In this document: positions 18,682 to 27,666 of the stretch, piece by piece
Layout of the letters: each line of letters starts with the position of its first letter
Numbering within the stretch: position 1 is the first letter of the stretch
Source of the DNA: Solirubrobacter ginsenosidimutans
GTDB taxonomy: Bacteria; Actinomycetota; Thermoleophilia; Solirubrobacterales; Solirubrobacteraceae
Direction of reading: 5' to 3'
DNA length: 64,000 nucleotides
NCBI RefSeq assembly: GCF_027587205.1
Contig: NZ_JAPDOD010000006.1
Coordinates: forward strand, 124,001 to 188,000
Position numbers and translations under genes: made by a program
The notes under the pieces: model-generated
The model's input: the letters and a program-made list of their open reading frames with translations, nothing else
Databases searched by the model: none
What the model was told of the DNA's origin: nothing

Positions 18682-20067
18682 ATGTTCCGGCGGACGTCGG
18701 TCGTGCACCTGGTGGATGAGCTCGGGCGGGCGCAGCGTCGCGAGCGGGCGCGGGAGGACGTCCAGCTCCTGCTCGTCGGGGTGGCGTGGGCGCTGTGGGG
18801 CGTGCGCGTCGAGCTGGTCCTGGTGGTCGCGCTCGCCGCAATGCAGCGGTGGGTCTCGGGGATGCTCGGGGACGTCGTCGGCGGCGTTGCGGTTGCGGTG
18901 ATCATCGCGGCGGCGATGCTGGTCCGCCCTGTGCGCTGCGCGCTGTTGGGGCTGCTCCGAGCGATGCGGCTGCGGCGGGCATGGGCGCGAGCAACGATCG
19001 ACTCGGGCGTCGCGTCCGGTCCGTTCCGCGCGCCAGGCGTGTGGTCGGTCACACGCGTGCCCGCCGGCGAGTTGCTGGACGTGCATGTGCGGCGCGGACA
19101 GTCGGTGGCGGAGCTCGACAACCGCAGCGAGCACGTGGCGGCGTGCCTACGTGCGCGGGAGGTTCGCGTGCTGCGCGATCGGCGCGACGCGGCCCGGGCG
19201 AGCGTGCTCGTGGTGCGACGGGATCCGTTCGAGGGAGCCGACCCGATCGCGTGGCCGATGGGCGAAGCGAGCGCGGTGTCGTTGTGGGAGCCGATCCCGG
19301 TCGGCGTCGACGAGCAGGGCGAGGGCGTCGTGCTCGAGCTGGTCGAGCGCAACATCCTGCTCGGCGGCGAACCGGGCGCAGGGAAGTCGGCGGCATTGTC
19401 GGTGCTGCTGGCGGCCGGCGCGCTGGACCCCAACGCCCGACTGTGGCTGCTCGACGGCAAGCTGGTCGAGCTCGCGGCGTGGGCGCCGGTCGCGCAACGC
19501 GTCGCGGGCCCGAACGGCGACCAAGCGGTCGAGCTGCTCAGGGAGGTGCGCGGGGTGATGGAGGAGCGCTATCGCGAGTTGCTCGCGCGTGGGCTGCGCA
19601 AGATCCGCCGCGAGGACGGGCTGCCACTGCATCTGGTTGTCTGCGACGAGCTGGCGTTCTATCTCACGCTGCCGGACAAGTCGCAGCGCCAGGAGTTCGC
19701 CGAGTTGCTGCGCGATCTCGTGGCCCGTGGCCGGGCGGCCGGCGTGATCGTCTGCGCCGCGACGCAGAAGCCGGGGACCGATGTCGTGCCCTCGGCGCTG
19801 CGCGACCTGTTCGGGTTCCGTCTGGCGATGCGCTGTACGACGCCGCAGGCCTCCGACACGATCCTCGGGCAGGGCTGGGCCTCGAACGGCGCGGACGCCT
19901 CGGAGATCCCCGGTGCGCAACGTGGCGTCGGCTACCTGCTGGCGGAAGGCGAGCGGCCGATCCGGATGCGCGGCTACTACCTCGCCGACGACGACGTCGC
20001 GGCGATTGCGGACCGCGCCGCGTCGCAGCGCACGGACGCGTGGCTCGCCGAGAGGGCCGAAGCATGA
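18682..20067 (+). CDS. FtsK/SpoIIIE-type DNA translocase (conjugative Tra protein)
   Basis: A 461-residue protein. Two hydrophobic segments lie in residues 30-90, then a motor domain with Walker A GGEPGAGKS near residue 230 and Walker B LHLVVCDELAF near 315. Actinobacterial elements such as pSAM2 move as double-stranded DNA through a single hexameric FtsK-like Tra, and this protein has the right architecture. The stop overlaps the start of the Rep gene by 4 bases (ATGA). Confidence 0.88.
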   Translation: MFRRTSVVHLVDELGRAQRRERAREDVQLLLVGVAWALWGVRVELVLVVALAAMQRWVSGMLGDVVGGVAVAVIIAAAMLVRPVRCALLGLLRAMRLRRAWARATIDSGVASGPFRAPGVWSVTRVPAGELLDVHVRRGQSVAELDNRSEHVAACLRAREVRVLRDRRDAARASVLVVRRDPFEGADPIAWPMGEASAVSLWEPIPVGVDEQGEGVVLELVERNILLGGEPGAGKSAALSVLLAAGALDPNARLWLLDGKLVELAAWAPVAQRVAGPNGDQAVELLREVRGVMEERYRELLARGLRKIRREDGLPLHLVVCDELAFYLTLPDKSQRQEFAELLRDLVARGRAAGVIVCAATQKPGTDVVPSALRDLFGFRLAMRCTTPQASDTILGQGWASNGADASEIPGAQRGVGYLLAEGERPIRMRGYYLADDDVAAIADRAASQRTDAWLAERAEA

Positions 20068-21512
20068 ACGCGCTCGCGATCACCCGCGGACCAGTGCTCC
20101 ACGAGGTTCTCAAGCGGGCGGCGGACCCGGATGAGTGGGAACGCTTCGAGCGCCAGCTGCGCTCCAACGGCTACTGCCGGCAGCCGGTCAGGCTCAAGGG
20201 CCGCGTCGACTCGATCAACACGAGCACGGGCGAGGTCTTGCGTTCCTACTCGACCGAGCGCGAGCCCGACGGCACGCTGCTGAAGTGCTGCGGCAACCGC
20301 CGCGAGGCCGTCTGCCCGTCCTGCGCGCGCACCTACCGCGGCGACGCCTTCCAGCTCGTCGCGGCCGGAATGCGCGGTGGCAAGGGCGTCTCCGAGACCG
20401 TGGCGACGCACCCGCTCGTCTTCCTGACGCTGACCGCGCCGAGCTTCGGGCTCGTGCACTCGCGCCGCGTCGTCGACGGTAAGGCGCGGCGTTGTCGGCC
20501 GCGACGCAACGGGGGCGCGTGCGCGCACGGCGTCTCGGTCGCGTGCAATGAGATCCACGCCGAGGACGACCCGCGTCTCGGCGAGCCGATCTGCCCGAGG
20601 TGCTTCGACTACGAGCACAACGTGCTCTGGAACGCGCTCGCACCCGAGCTGTGGCGCTACACGTCCAACCAGCTTCCGCGCGAGCTCGCGCGCCTGCTCG
20701 GCGTCAGGCAACGCGACCTCGACGTTCGCGTCTCCTACGTCAAGGTCGCGGAGTTCCAACGTCGCGGCGCGCTGCACTTTCACTGTGTCCTCCGCCTGGA
20801 CGGCATCGGCGAGGACGGCGAGCTCGACCCACCCACCGAAGGCTGCGGCGCGCAGCTGCTCATCGACGCCGTGACCGCAGCAGTGCGGCACGTGTGTGTC
20901 CTCTCCCCCGCGCCGGAGGAGACCACGGACCGACTGCCCGGCTTCGCGCCCGCGTTGGCGCGCGAGATCCGCTGGGGCACGCAGGTCGAGGTGCGCGAGC
21001 TCGACACCCGCGGAGCCGAGGCGGCGTCGTACGCCGGCTACATCGCCAAGTACGCCACCAAGTCCACCGAAGCGGTCGGCGGCCTGATGTACCGCCTCGA
21101 CGCCAGCGACGTCCAGCGGCTCAAGACGCGACCGCACGTCCGGCGCCTCGTCGAGACCGCCTGGCGGCTCGGTGGACACCAGCACCTGCACGAGCTGCGG
21201 CTGCGGCGCTGGGCGCACCAGCTCGGCTTCCGCGGGCACTGCTTCACCAAGAGCCGCCGCTACTCCACGACCTTCACCCGGCTGCGCCAGGCACGCCACG
21301 AACACGTCCTGCACCGCAGCGGCCAGCGACGCGACCCGAGCAGGGAGATCCGCCGCTGGGCCTACACCGGCTCGGGCTACAAGACGCTCGGCGACGCCTG
21401 GCTCGCGGAGTCAGGACGCAAGCGCGCGTTCGAACAGCGACGGATCGCGCGTGAGGAGCTTCGCACCACACCGGTGCGGCACAAAGACGGCGACAGAGGG
21501 AGGCTCAGATGA
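20064..21512 (+). CDS. RepSA-like replication initiator
   Basis: A 482-residue protein starting at the ATG that overlaps the tra stop. A cysteine-rich N-terminal segment (CCGNRREAVCPSCARTYRG) and the HUH-like RRGALHFHCVLRLDG are features of RepSA-type rolling-circle initiators. A candidate nicking tyrosine lies in SYAGYIAKYATKSTE. It would replicate the excised circular form of the element. The 3' end overlaps the next gene by 4 bases. Confidence 0.85.
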   Translation: MNALAITRGPVLHEVLKRAADPDEWERFERQLRSNGYCRQPVRLKGRVDSINTSTGEVLRSYSTEREPDGTLLKCCGNRREAVCPSCARTYRGDAFQLVAAGMRGGKGVSETVATHPLVFLTLTAPSFGLVHSRRVVDGKARRCRPRRNGGACAHGVSVACNEIHAEDDPRLGEPICPRCFDYEHNVLWNALAPELWRYTSNQLPRELARLLGVRQRDLDVRVSYVKVAEFQRRGALHFHCVLRLDGIGEDGELDPPTEGCGAQLLIDAVTAAVRHVCVLSPAPEETTDRLPGFAPALAREIRWGTQVEVRELDTRGAEAASYAGYIAKYATKSTEAVGGLMYRLDASDVQRLKTRPHVRRLVETAWRLGGHQHLHELRLRRWAHQLGFRGHCFTKSRRYSTTFTRLRQARHEHVLHRSGQRRDPSREIRRWAYTGSGYKTLGDAWLAESGRKRAFEQRRIAREELRTTPVRHKDGDRGRLR

Positions 21513-21727
21513 GCCAGGACGACGGGCAGGGCGAGCGGTACATCACGGCGCGCGAGGTCGGCGAGCGGGTCGGGCTCTCGCCGGAGACAATCCTGCGCTA
21601 CTACCGCGAGGGACGGATCCCGGGCCGGCGGCTGCCCGGGCAGATCCGCCCGGTGCGGTTTGTGTGGAGCGAGGTCCAGGCGGTGTGGGACTGCGACCGG
21701 CAGCTCGAGCTCGGTGACGCCGCATGA
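21509..21727 (+). CDS. xis: Small HTH protein, probable excisionase
   Basis: A 72-residue protein with a MerR/AlpA-type winged helix (TAREVGERVGLSPETILRYY, then REGRIPG). Its size and position between rep and int match Xis proteins of actinobacterial integrative elements, which direct the integrase to excise. It overlaps both neighbours by 4 bases, so it is translationally coupled. A second HTH gene follows, so which of the two is the real excisionase is uncertain. Confidence 0.7.
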   Translation: MSQDDGQGERYITAREVGERVGLSPETILRYYREGRIPGRRLPGQIRPVRFVWSEVQAVWDCDRQLELGDAA

Positions 21728-22152
21728 CCATCCGGGCCGGCGCGCCGGAGCAGATTCGCGCGCTGGCGACGGTCACGCTCGACGCCCAGGCGCTCGACGA
21801 ACTCGGGCCGCAGACGATCGACCGGCTCGCCGACCTCGTCGCTCAGCGGCTCGCGGAACGAAACGCGCTCGAGGACGACCCGTTGCTGTCAGCGCAGGAG
21901 GCAGGGCGCGTGGCGGCCGTGCATCCGGAGACGGTTCGACGAGCGGTCCGCTCGGGCGCGCTACCGGTGGCCGGATACGTCGGTCAACGGCCGCGATTGC
22001 GGCGAGCAGACATCGATGCCTGGATTGCCCGCGACGAGACTCAGACAGTCGGTCGCCACCGTGGGTCGCTGAGGCGAAACCGGTCGGGCACGAGCGGCGA
22101 GCGGGTACTGGGCAATGCACTGCGAGCGGTGTCGGAGGAGGTGCGCGGGTGA
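21724..22152 (+). CDS. Second HTH (excisionase-like) protein
   Basis: A 142-residue protein with a central HTH_17-type domain (LSAQEAGRVAAVHPETVRRA, then RSGALPVAGY and ADIDAWI). The N-terminal 50 residues look helical (QTIDRLADLVAQRLAER), and a basic C-terminal tail follows. Its end overlaps the GTG of the integrase gene by 4 bases. It may assist integration/excision or regulate int. Confidence 0.65.
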   Translation: MTIRAGAPEQIRALATVTLDAQALDELGPQTIDRLADLVAQRLAERNALEDDPLLSAQEAGRVAAVHPETVRRAVRSGALPVAGYVGQRPRLRRADIDAWIARDETQTVGRHRGSLRRNRSGTSGERVLGNALRAVSEEVRG

Positions 22153-23306
22153 GTGTGCATCGGATTGAGCGACCGGACGGGTTGGTCAGGTGGCAAGTGC
22201 GCTGGCGCGATGGTGGCCGCGACACGCGCGCCCGAAAGCGCACGTTCGACCGCAAGCGTGACGCCGTAGCGTTCGACGATGAGCTCAGGCGCCGACGGCG
22301 GCTCGGCGACCTGGGACTCGTGGTCGGCTCGCAGGAGACACTCAATGAGTACGTGTCCGAGACGTGGGCGCGCACACACGCCGTAACGTTGGCGCCGCGC
22401 ACGGTGGAGACCTACGCGTCGTTGTACGACTTCCACATCGCGCCAACGCTCGGGCGGCTGAAGCTGGGCGAGCTGACCCCTGAGGTGATCGCACGTTGGC
22501 AGGCGGAGCGGATCGCCGCAGGGGCCGGGACGGTGTCGGTGCTAAAGGCGCTGACGCTGCTTGGAACAATCCTGCAGCTGGCGCTAGAGTCCGAGCGGAT
22601 CGCGCGCAACCCTGTGCGGCTGGTGCGCAAAGCACGGAGGCCGGCTAGGAGCGAGGTGCGGCCGCTGGCGCCGGCGACGGTCGAGGTCATGCGAGCGGTC
22701 GTCGATGAACGGGATTCGACGCTGATCTCGGTGCTGGCCTACGCAGGGCTGCGTCCTCAGGAGGCACTTGCGCTGCGCTGGCGTGACGTCGGCGAGCGGA
22801 CGGTCATGATCAATGCGCAGAAGACCGGGCAGCGGCGCAATGTGCGCCTGCTGGCGCCGCTACTCGAGGACCTGGACGTCTGGAGGGATGCGGGGGGCTC
22901 ATCGGGTGCGGATGCATTGGTGTTCCCGGGCCACGACGGTGAACCGTGGGCGGCTCACGACTACAAGAATTGGGCGAAGAAGCTGCCGCGCGGACGGAAG
23001 CGCCCTGGCCAGCGTCGGCGCGCTGGAAGCCCGGGACCGTTTGCTCGCGCAGCCCAGGCGGCGGGCGCGCCTGCGGCGACGCCATACACGCTGAGGCATT
23101 CGTTCTGCTCGTTGCTGTTGCACGAGGGCCGCTCGGTCATCTACGTCTCGCGTCAACTGGGCCATGACGCGAAGCTGACGCTGTCGACATACGGGCACGT
23201 CATCGACGAGCTCGAGGACGCGCCGCGCGTGCCGGCGGAAGAAGCGATCTGGGCCGCCAGGCGTGGCCCGTGTGCCCCTGGTGTGTCCGAAGAGGAGGCG
23301 TCGTGA
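22149..23306 (+). CDS. int: Tyrosine recombinase (integrase)
   Basis: A 385-residue integrase from a GTG that overlaps the previous stop. An N-terminal arm-type DNA-binding region is followed by a SAM-like core-binding domain near residues 65-150. The catalytic domain has Arg in GLRPQEALAL (about 202), the box II pattern YTLRHSF (Arg about 316), QLGHD, and a C-terminal STYGH with the nucleophilic tyrosine. It ends 59 bases from the 3' end of a tRNA-Thr gene, the usual layout for attP next to int. Confidence 0.92.
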   Translation: MSVHRIERPDGLVRWQVRWRDGGRDTRARKRTFDRKRDAVAFDDELRRRRRLGDLGLVVGSQETLNEYVSETWARTHAVTLAPRTVETYASLYDFHIAPTLGRLKLGELTPEVIARWQAERIAAGAGTVSVLKALTLLGTILQLALESERIARNPVRLVRKARRPARSEVRPLAPATVEVMRAVVDERDSTLISVLAYAGLRPQEALALRWRDVGERTVMINAQKTGQRRNVRLLAPLLEDLDVWRDAGGSSGADALVFPGHDGEPWAAHDYKNWAKKLPRGRKRPGQRRRAGSPGPFARAAQAAGAPAATPYTLRHSFCSLLLHEGRSVIYVSRQLGHDAKLTLSTYGHVIDELEDAPRVPAEEAIWAARRGPCAPGVSEEEAS

Positions 23307-23331
23307 TGCTGCGTGGAAGCCCCGGGAACGA

Positions 23332-23359
23332 CAAAACCCCCGACGGTGCGGGGGTTTTG
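23332..23359. terminator. Hairpin terminator between int and tRNA-Thr
   Basis: CAAAACCCCC-N8-GGGGGTTTTG forms a perfect 10-bp stem. It lies 25 bases after int on the plus strand and 6 bases beyond the tRNA 3' end on the minus strand. The stem ends supply a short T run in either direction, so it could stop transcription from both sides. Confidence 0.75.
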
Positions 23360-23365
23360 GTGAGG

Positions 23366-23438
<73 letters not shown>

Positions 23439-23460
23439 GTGCGGGGAAGCAGGGTAGCGC

Positions 23461-24660
23461 CTAGAGGGCGTCGAGGCGATCCGCGATGACGCGGGCGATG
23501 GCCAGGGACGAGGTTGCGGCCGGGGATGGGGCGTTGCGGACGTGGAGGGCGCCCGCGGTCTCGGCGAAGGCGAAGTCGTCGAGTAGGCGGCCGTCGCGGG
23601 CGATGGCTTGGGCTCGGATGCCTGCGGGGCCGGGCTCGACGTCGTCGACCGTGAGGCGCGGGACGTAGGCCGCGCAGGCCTCGACGAAGGCGCGGCGGCG
23701 GGCGGCGAAGGACATCTCGGTCAGGCCGGTTCGCCAGAACTTGCGCGCCATTCGCCAGGTTCCCGGCCAGGACAGGGTCGAGCGCGTGTCTTCCAGGTCG
23801 AACGAGCGGAGTGAGTAGGCGCGGCGGGACGGGGCCAGCAGCGCGGTCGGGCCGAGCCAAACGTCGCCGGAGCTCGTCTTCGTCAGGTGGACGCCGAGGA
23901 ACGGCAAAGAGGGGTCCGGGACCGGGTAGATCAGACCTCGCACGAACCCGCGCGCGTGGGGGCGGAGCTTCAGGTAGCTGCCGCGGAACGGGACGATCCG
24001 GACGTCGTCGGGCTCGCCCGAGGCGACGGCGAGCCGATCCGACCACAGCCCCGCACACGCGACCGCCCGCGTGGCCGGGATCGGGCCCGCAGAGGTCTCC
24101 AGGATCGTCGAACCACCGGCACGGTCCAGTCGGGAGACGGTCACGCCGGTCTGGATCGTCGCTCCCAGGCCCTGGATCTCGGCGGCCAGGAAGCGTGCGA
24201 CGGCCGCGAAGTCGATGATGCCCGTCTCGGGGGAGTGCAGCGCTGCGGCGCCGTCGGCGCTCGGCTCGATCTCGGCGATCTCCGACCGGGTGAGTCGCCG
24301 CAGGCCTGGAACGCCGTTCTCAAGACCCCTCCGCTCGAGCTCGTCGAGCGCCGCGAACTCGGTCGGGTCACGAGCGATGATCAGCTTGCCGCACTTCTCA
24401 TACCCGATGCCGTGCTCGTCGCAGTAGGCGTAGAGCTTCTCGCGACCCTCCACACAGAGTGCCGCCTTCAGAGAGCCGGGTGCGTAGTAGATGCCCGCGT
24501 GTACGACGCCGGAGTTGTGCGAGGTCTGGTGTGCGGCGATCTCGCGCTCGCGCTCAAGAACCAGAACCCGAGCGGAAGGGCGGCGCAGCAGGATTTCTCG
24601 GGCGGTCGCGAGGCCGAGGATGCCGGCGCCGACGACCGCGACGTCCCAGGGGCGGTCCAT
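23461..24660 (-). CDS. lhgO: L-2-hydroxyglutarate oxidase-like FAD enzyme
   Basis: A 399-residue DAO-family flavoprotein. The N-terminal Rossmann motif VVGAGILGLATAREI binds FAD, and HQTSHNSGVVHAGIYY near residues 45-60 is the LhgO/L2HGDH signature. The C-terminal IRAQAIARDGRLLDDF segment also fits. It would oxidise L-2-hydroxyglutarate to 2-oxoglutarate. The ATG at 24660 shares its A with the TGA stop of the dehydratase upstream, so the two form an operon. Other 2-hydroxyacids remain possible substrates. Confidence 0.85.
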   Translation of the reverse strand: MDRPWDVAVVGAGILGLATAREILLRRPSARVLVLEREREIAAHQTSHNSGVVHAGIYYAPGSLKAALCVEGREKLYAYCDEHGIGYEKCGKLIIARDPTEFAALDELERRGLENGVPGLRRLTRSEIAEIEPSADGAAALHSPETGIIDFAAVARFLAAEIQGLGATIQTGVTVSRLDRAGGSTILETSAGPIPATRAVACAGLWSDRLAVASGEPDDVRIVPFRGSYLKLRPHARGFVRGLIYPVPDPSLPFLGVHLTKTSSGDVWLGPTALLAPSRRAYSLRSFDLEDTRSTLSWPGTWRMARKFWRTGLTEMSFAARRRAFVEACAAYVPRLTVDDVEPGPAGIRAQAIARDGRLLDDFAFAETAGALHVRNAPSPAATSSLAIARVIADRLDAL

Positions 24661-26342
24661 CAATGGATCGCGGGCTCGCCGACGCCTCCGCTTCCGTGGA
24701 GGAAGTCGAAGTCGCAGCCTTCGTTGGCCTGGGTGACGTGGTCGGCGAAGAGCTGCGTGTATCCGCGGGAGGCGGGGCGTTCTCGGGGCACCCAGACAGA
24801 ACGTCGCGCTGCGAGTTCTTCTTCCGAGACGAGCAAATCGAGCCGGCGGGAAGGAACATCGAGCACGATCTCGTCGCCGGTCCGCACGAGCGCCAAAGGC
24901 CCGCCCACGAACGCCTCAGGCGCCACGTGCAACACGCAGGTGCCGTAGGCGGTGCCGCTCATGCGGGCGTCGGAGATCCGCACCATGTCGCGGACGCCCG
25001 CCTCCAACAACTTCTTCGGGATCGGCAGCATCCCCCACTCCGGCATGCCCGGCCCTCCCAAAGGACCGGCGTTGCGCAGAACCAGCACGGATGAGGCGTC
25101 GACTTCCAGTGCCGGGTCATCGATGCGGGCGGACATGTCGTCGTAGTCCTCGAACACGACGGCGCGGCCGGTGTGCTGCCACAAGGACGGATCGGCCGCG
25201 GAGTGCTTGATGACGCAGCCGTCCGGCGCCAGCGACCCATGCAAGACGGCCAATCCCGCCTCCACCGAAAGCGGGTTCGACCGCGGGCGGATGACGTCGT
25301 CGTCGTAGACCTCAGCGCCGCGCAACGTCTCCGACACAGTCATCCCCGACACGGTCATCACGTCGTGCAGGTCGAGGCGGGACATAAGACCCCGCAACCC
25401 ACCCGCCTCGAAGAAGTCCTGCATCAGGTACTCACCGGCAGGGCGGATGTTGGCCAAGCGGGGAACGGTGCGCGACAACGCGTCGAAGCGGTCGAGCGAC
25501 AGCGGCACACCCGCTCGGCCGGCCATCGCGATCAGGTGGATCACGGCGTTCGTCGACCCGCCCAAGGCCAAGACCACCGTGATCGCGTTCTCGAAGGACT
25601 CCAAAGTCAAAGGTGAAGTGGGAAGCGAGACGATCCGGCGTCCGGAGGCAACCGCCATGCGTGGGTGCTCCGAATCAGCTGCGGGGATCGACGCCGCGCC
25701 CGGCAGCGTCAACCCCAACGCCTCGACCGCGGACGTCATCGTCGACGCGGTCCCCATCGTCATGCAGTGCCCGGGGGTGGAGGCGATCCGCTCCTCGACC
25801 TCCTCCCACTCGGCTTGCGTGATGTTCCCGGCGCGCAGCTCGGCCCAGTACTTCCAGACGTCGGAGCCGGAACCGAGGGTCGAACCGCGCCAGCGGGCCC
25901 GCATCATCGGCCCGCACGGCACGAACACGAAGGGCAGCCCGGCCGACACCGCTCCCATGACCAATGCGGGCGTCGTCTTGTCACACCCGCCCAACAAGAC
26001 CGCGCCGTCGAACGGATAGGACCGCAACAGCTCCTCGGTCTCCATCGCCAGCAGGTTGCGGTAGAGCATCGTCGAGGGTTTCATGAACGGCTCGCTCAGC
26101 GAGATCGCCGGCACCTCGACCGGGAACCCGCCCGCTTGCCAGACACCGCGCTTCACGTCGGCCGCGCGATCGCGCAGGTGCGTGTGGCACGGGTTGATCT
26201 CGCTCCAGGTGTTCACGACCGCGATCACGGGCTTGCCCGCGAAGTCCTCGCGGTCGTAGCCCATCTGGAAGGTCCGGGACCGGTGGCCGAACGACCGGAG
26301 GTCGTTGACGCCGTACCAGCGGTGACTGCGCAGCTCCTTCAC
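24660..26342 (-). CDS. IlvD/Edd-family dehydratase
   Basis: A 560-residue enzyme starting at a GTG behind a GGGAGG site. Iron-sulfur cysteines are visible in NTWSEINPCHTH near residue 55 and LLGGCDKTTPA near 125, and a third in STPGHCMTMGTASTM near 200. The family includes dihydroxy-acid dehydratase and sugar-acid dehydratases; the PGHCxxMGTAS form also occurs in arabinonate/xylonate-type members. Its partners, an LhgO-like oxidase in the same operon and a divergent RraA-like protein, suggest sugar- or hydroxy-acid catabolism rather than valine synthesis (inference). Only 15 bases separate it from the divergent gene. Confidence 0.85.
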   Translation of the reverse strand: MKELRSHRWYGVNDLRSFGHRSRTFQMGYDREDFAGKPVIAVVNTWSEINPCHTHLRDRAADVKRGVWQAGGFPVEVPAISLSEPFMKPSTMLYRNLLAMETEELLRSYPFDGAVLLGGCDKTTPALVMGAVSAGLPFVFVPCGPMMRARWRGSTLGSGSDVWKYWAELRAGNITQAEWEEVEERIASTPGHCMTMGTASTMTSAVEALGLTLPGAASIPAADSEHPRMAVASGRRIVSLPTSPLTLESFENAITVVLALGGSTNAVIHLIAMAGRAGVPLSLDRFDALSRTVPRLANIRPAGEYLMQDFFEAGGLRGLMSRLDLHDVMTVSGMTVSETLRGAEVYDDDVIRPRSNPLSVEAGLAVLHGSLAPDGCVIKHSAADPSLWQHTGRAVVFEDYDDMSARIDDPALEVDASSVLVLRNAGPLGGPGMPEWGMLPIPKKLLEAGVRDMVRISDARMSGTAYGTCVLHVAPEAFVGGPLALVRTGDEIVLDVPSRRLDLLVSEEELAARRSVWVPRERPASRGYTQLFADHVTQANEGCDFDFLHGSGGVGEPAIH

Positions 26343-26357
26343 ACCCGCAATCCTCCC

Positions 26358-27056
26358 ATGACCATGGATCGCACCCTCGAGCTCCTGAAGTCGGTCAGCA
26401 CGGCCACGATCACGACGCAGCTGCTCTCGCGCGGCCTGCGCAACGTCTTCCTGCACGGCGTGACGCCGCTCAACCAGCTGCCGATGGCGGGGCCGGCGTT
26501 CACGCTCCGTTACATCCCCGCGCGGGAGGACATCGACACGCTCGACGTCTTCAAGGACTACGACCACCCGCAGCGCAAGGCGATCGAGGATGTTCCGCCG
26601 GGTCATGTCCTGGTCATGGACTGCCGCAGGCAAACGCGTGCGGCGTCCGCCGGCGGCATCCTCGCGACGCGACTGAACGCGAGAAGAGCCGGCGGGCTCG
26701 TGACGGACGGCTCGCTGCGCGACACGCCCGAGGTCGCCAAGCTCGGCCTGCCCACGTTCGCGGCCGGGGCGAGCCCGGTGACGAACCTCGCCCAGCACCA
26801 CGCGACGGACATCAACGTGCCGATCGGGTGCGCGGACGTCGCCGTCTACCCCGGGGACATCATGGTCGGCGACGCGGAGGGCGTCGTGTGCATCCCGCGG
26901 CACCTGGCCGACGAGGTGGCGGAGGCGTCACGTGAGCAGGAGAAGCTCGAGCGCTTCATCCAGTACGAGATCTCCAACGGCGCGCCGCTGCGCGGCACCT
27001 ACCCGCCGGACGAGGACACGCTGCGGCGCTACCACGAGTCCCAGTTCTCCCGGTAA
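26358..27056 (+). CDS. RraA-like / HMG aldolase-family protein
   Basis: A 232-residue protein of the RraA/4-hydroxy-4-methyl-2-oxoglutarate aldolase superfamily. Typical features are STATITTQLLSRG near the start, the GGILATRLNARRAGGLVTDG core, and the VYPGDIMVGDAEGVVCIP segment. The core and the following DGSLRD carry the metal and substrate residues of active aldolases. No ribosome-binding site precedes ATG 26358, so leaderless translation is likely. The divergent start lies 15 bases from the dehydratase gene, so a shared function is probable. Confidence 0.8.
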   Translation: MTMDRTLELLKSVSTATITTQLLSRGLRNVFLHGVTPLNQLPMAGPAFTLRYIPAREDIDTLDVFKDYDHPQRKAIEDVPPGHVLVMDCRRQTRAASAGGILATRLNARRAGGLVTDGSLRDTPEVAKLGLPTFAAGASPVTNLAQHHATDINVPIGCADVAVYPGDIMVGDAEGVVCIPRHLADEVAEASREQEKLERFIQYEISNGAPLRGTYPPDEDTLRRYHESQFSR

Positions 27057-27096
27057 CCGCTCAGGGCGCTCACAGGAAAACCCCAGGGTCCGGGGC

Positions 27097-27234
27097 CAAG
27101 CTCTGTCTCGTGCTGAAGCGAACACCCTCCCGCTCACCAGCCAAGGTCTCTGTCGCCATCGCGCTTGAACGGCGACCGACGCCCGTGTCCTCGGCAGCGC
27201 AGCCCTGGACACCCCGCGTTCGCAGGAACTGACC
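27097..27234 (+). repeat. Intergenic repeat, degenerate copy A
   Basis: A decayed copy of the repeat seen intact at 27340, 28263 and 30895. TCGTGCTGAAGCGAA near the start and GGCAGCGCAGCC near the end are preserved, and the middle has diverged. It lies 40 bases after the RraA-like gene. Confidence 0.6.
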
Positions 27235-27339
27235 CCTCCGCGCGGACGCCCCCGATGGACAGCAGTGCAGCCGGGCCCGCCTGACCAGCGAGCTCGGCTG
27301 GACTGCGTTTCGAGCGGCCAGCACCACTGCTCGAGGGGG

Positions 27340-27597
27340 ACAACCGCACCATCGATTGACCGGGTGGCGCCCCCGAGACACGGCCCCGGGGCGGTCAAGA
27401 TACGTCTCGTGCTGAAGCGAATCTCCCCCTCGCGAAACAGCCTCACCTCGGCCGCCAATGCGCTCCAACCGGCAGTCGACGTCCGCGGACATGGCAGCGC
27501 AGCCATGCTCGCCTCCCAGCGTTGGCGCTGACCACGCCCACGCCAGAACTTCCCTAATGCAGAACAGCCGGCTAAGCCGGCTGAACTGCGTTAACTC
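27340..27597 (+). repeat. Intergenic structured repeat, copy B
   Basis: This copy contains the conserved block from CTCGTGCTGAAGCGAA (about 27407) through CACCTCGGCCGCCAATGCGC, CCGGCAGTCGACGT and CATGGCAGCGCAGCCATG to GGCGCTGACCAC. A terminal hairpin CAGCCGGCT-A-AGCCGGCTG at 27565-27583 is enclosed by GCAG/CTGC, and the copy ends at GTTAAC. CATGGC-N6-GCCATG forms an internal hairpin. It lies upstream of the hypothetical gene at 27667. No transposase is near. Confidence 0.8.
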
Positions 27598-27666
27598 TGC
27601 AACAACTTCGTGCCAATTCAGTCACGGCGGGGAGCGATCGCCCGATCCCGTGAGACCGTCTTCGGC

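Noticed and set aside
18786..20063. In-frame upward extension of the Rep gene through the tra gene
   Set aside because: The tra frame has the FtsK motifs; the extension is Arg/Gly-rich shadow. ATG 20064 overlaps the tra stop as in the other gene junctions.
26928..27506. Minus-strand frame starting MAALPCPRTST inside repeat copy B, also open in copy D
   Set aside because: Copy C has a stop after 13 codons at the same place, there is no ribosome-binding site, and identity continues outside the frame, so the repeat is not conserved as this protein.
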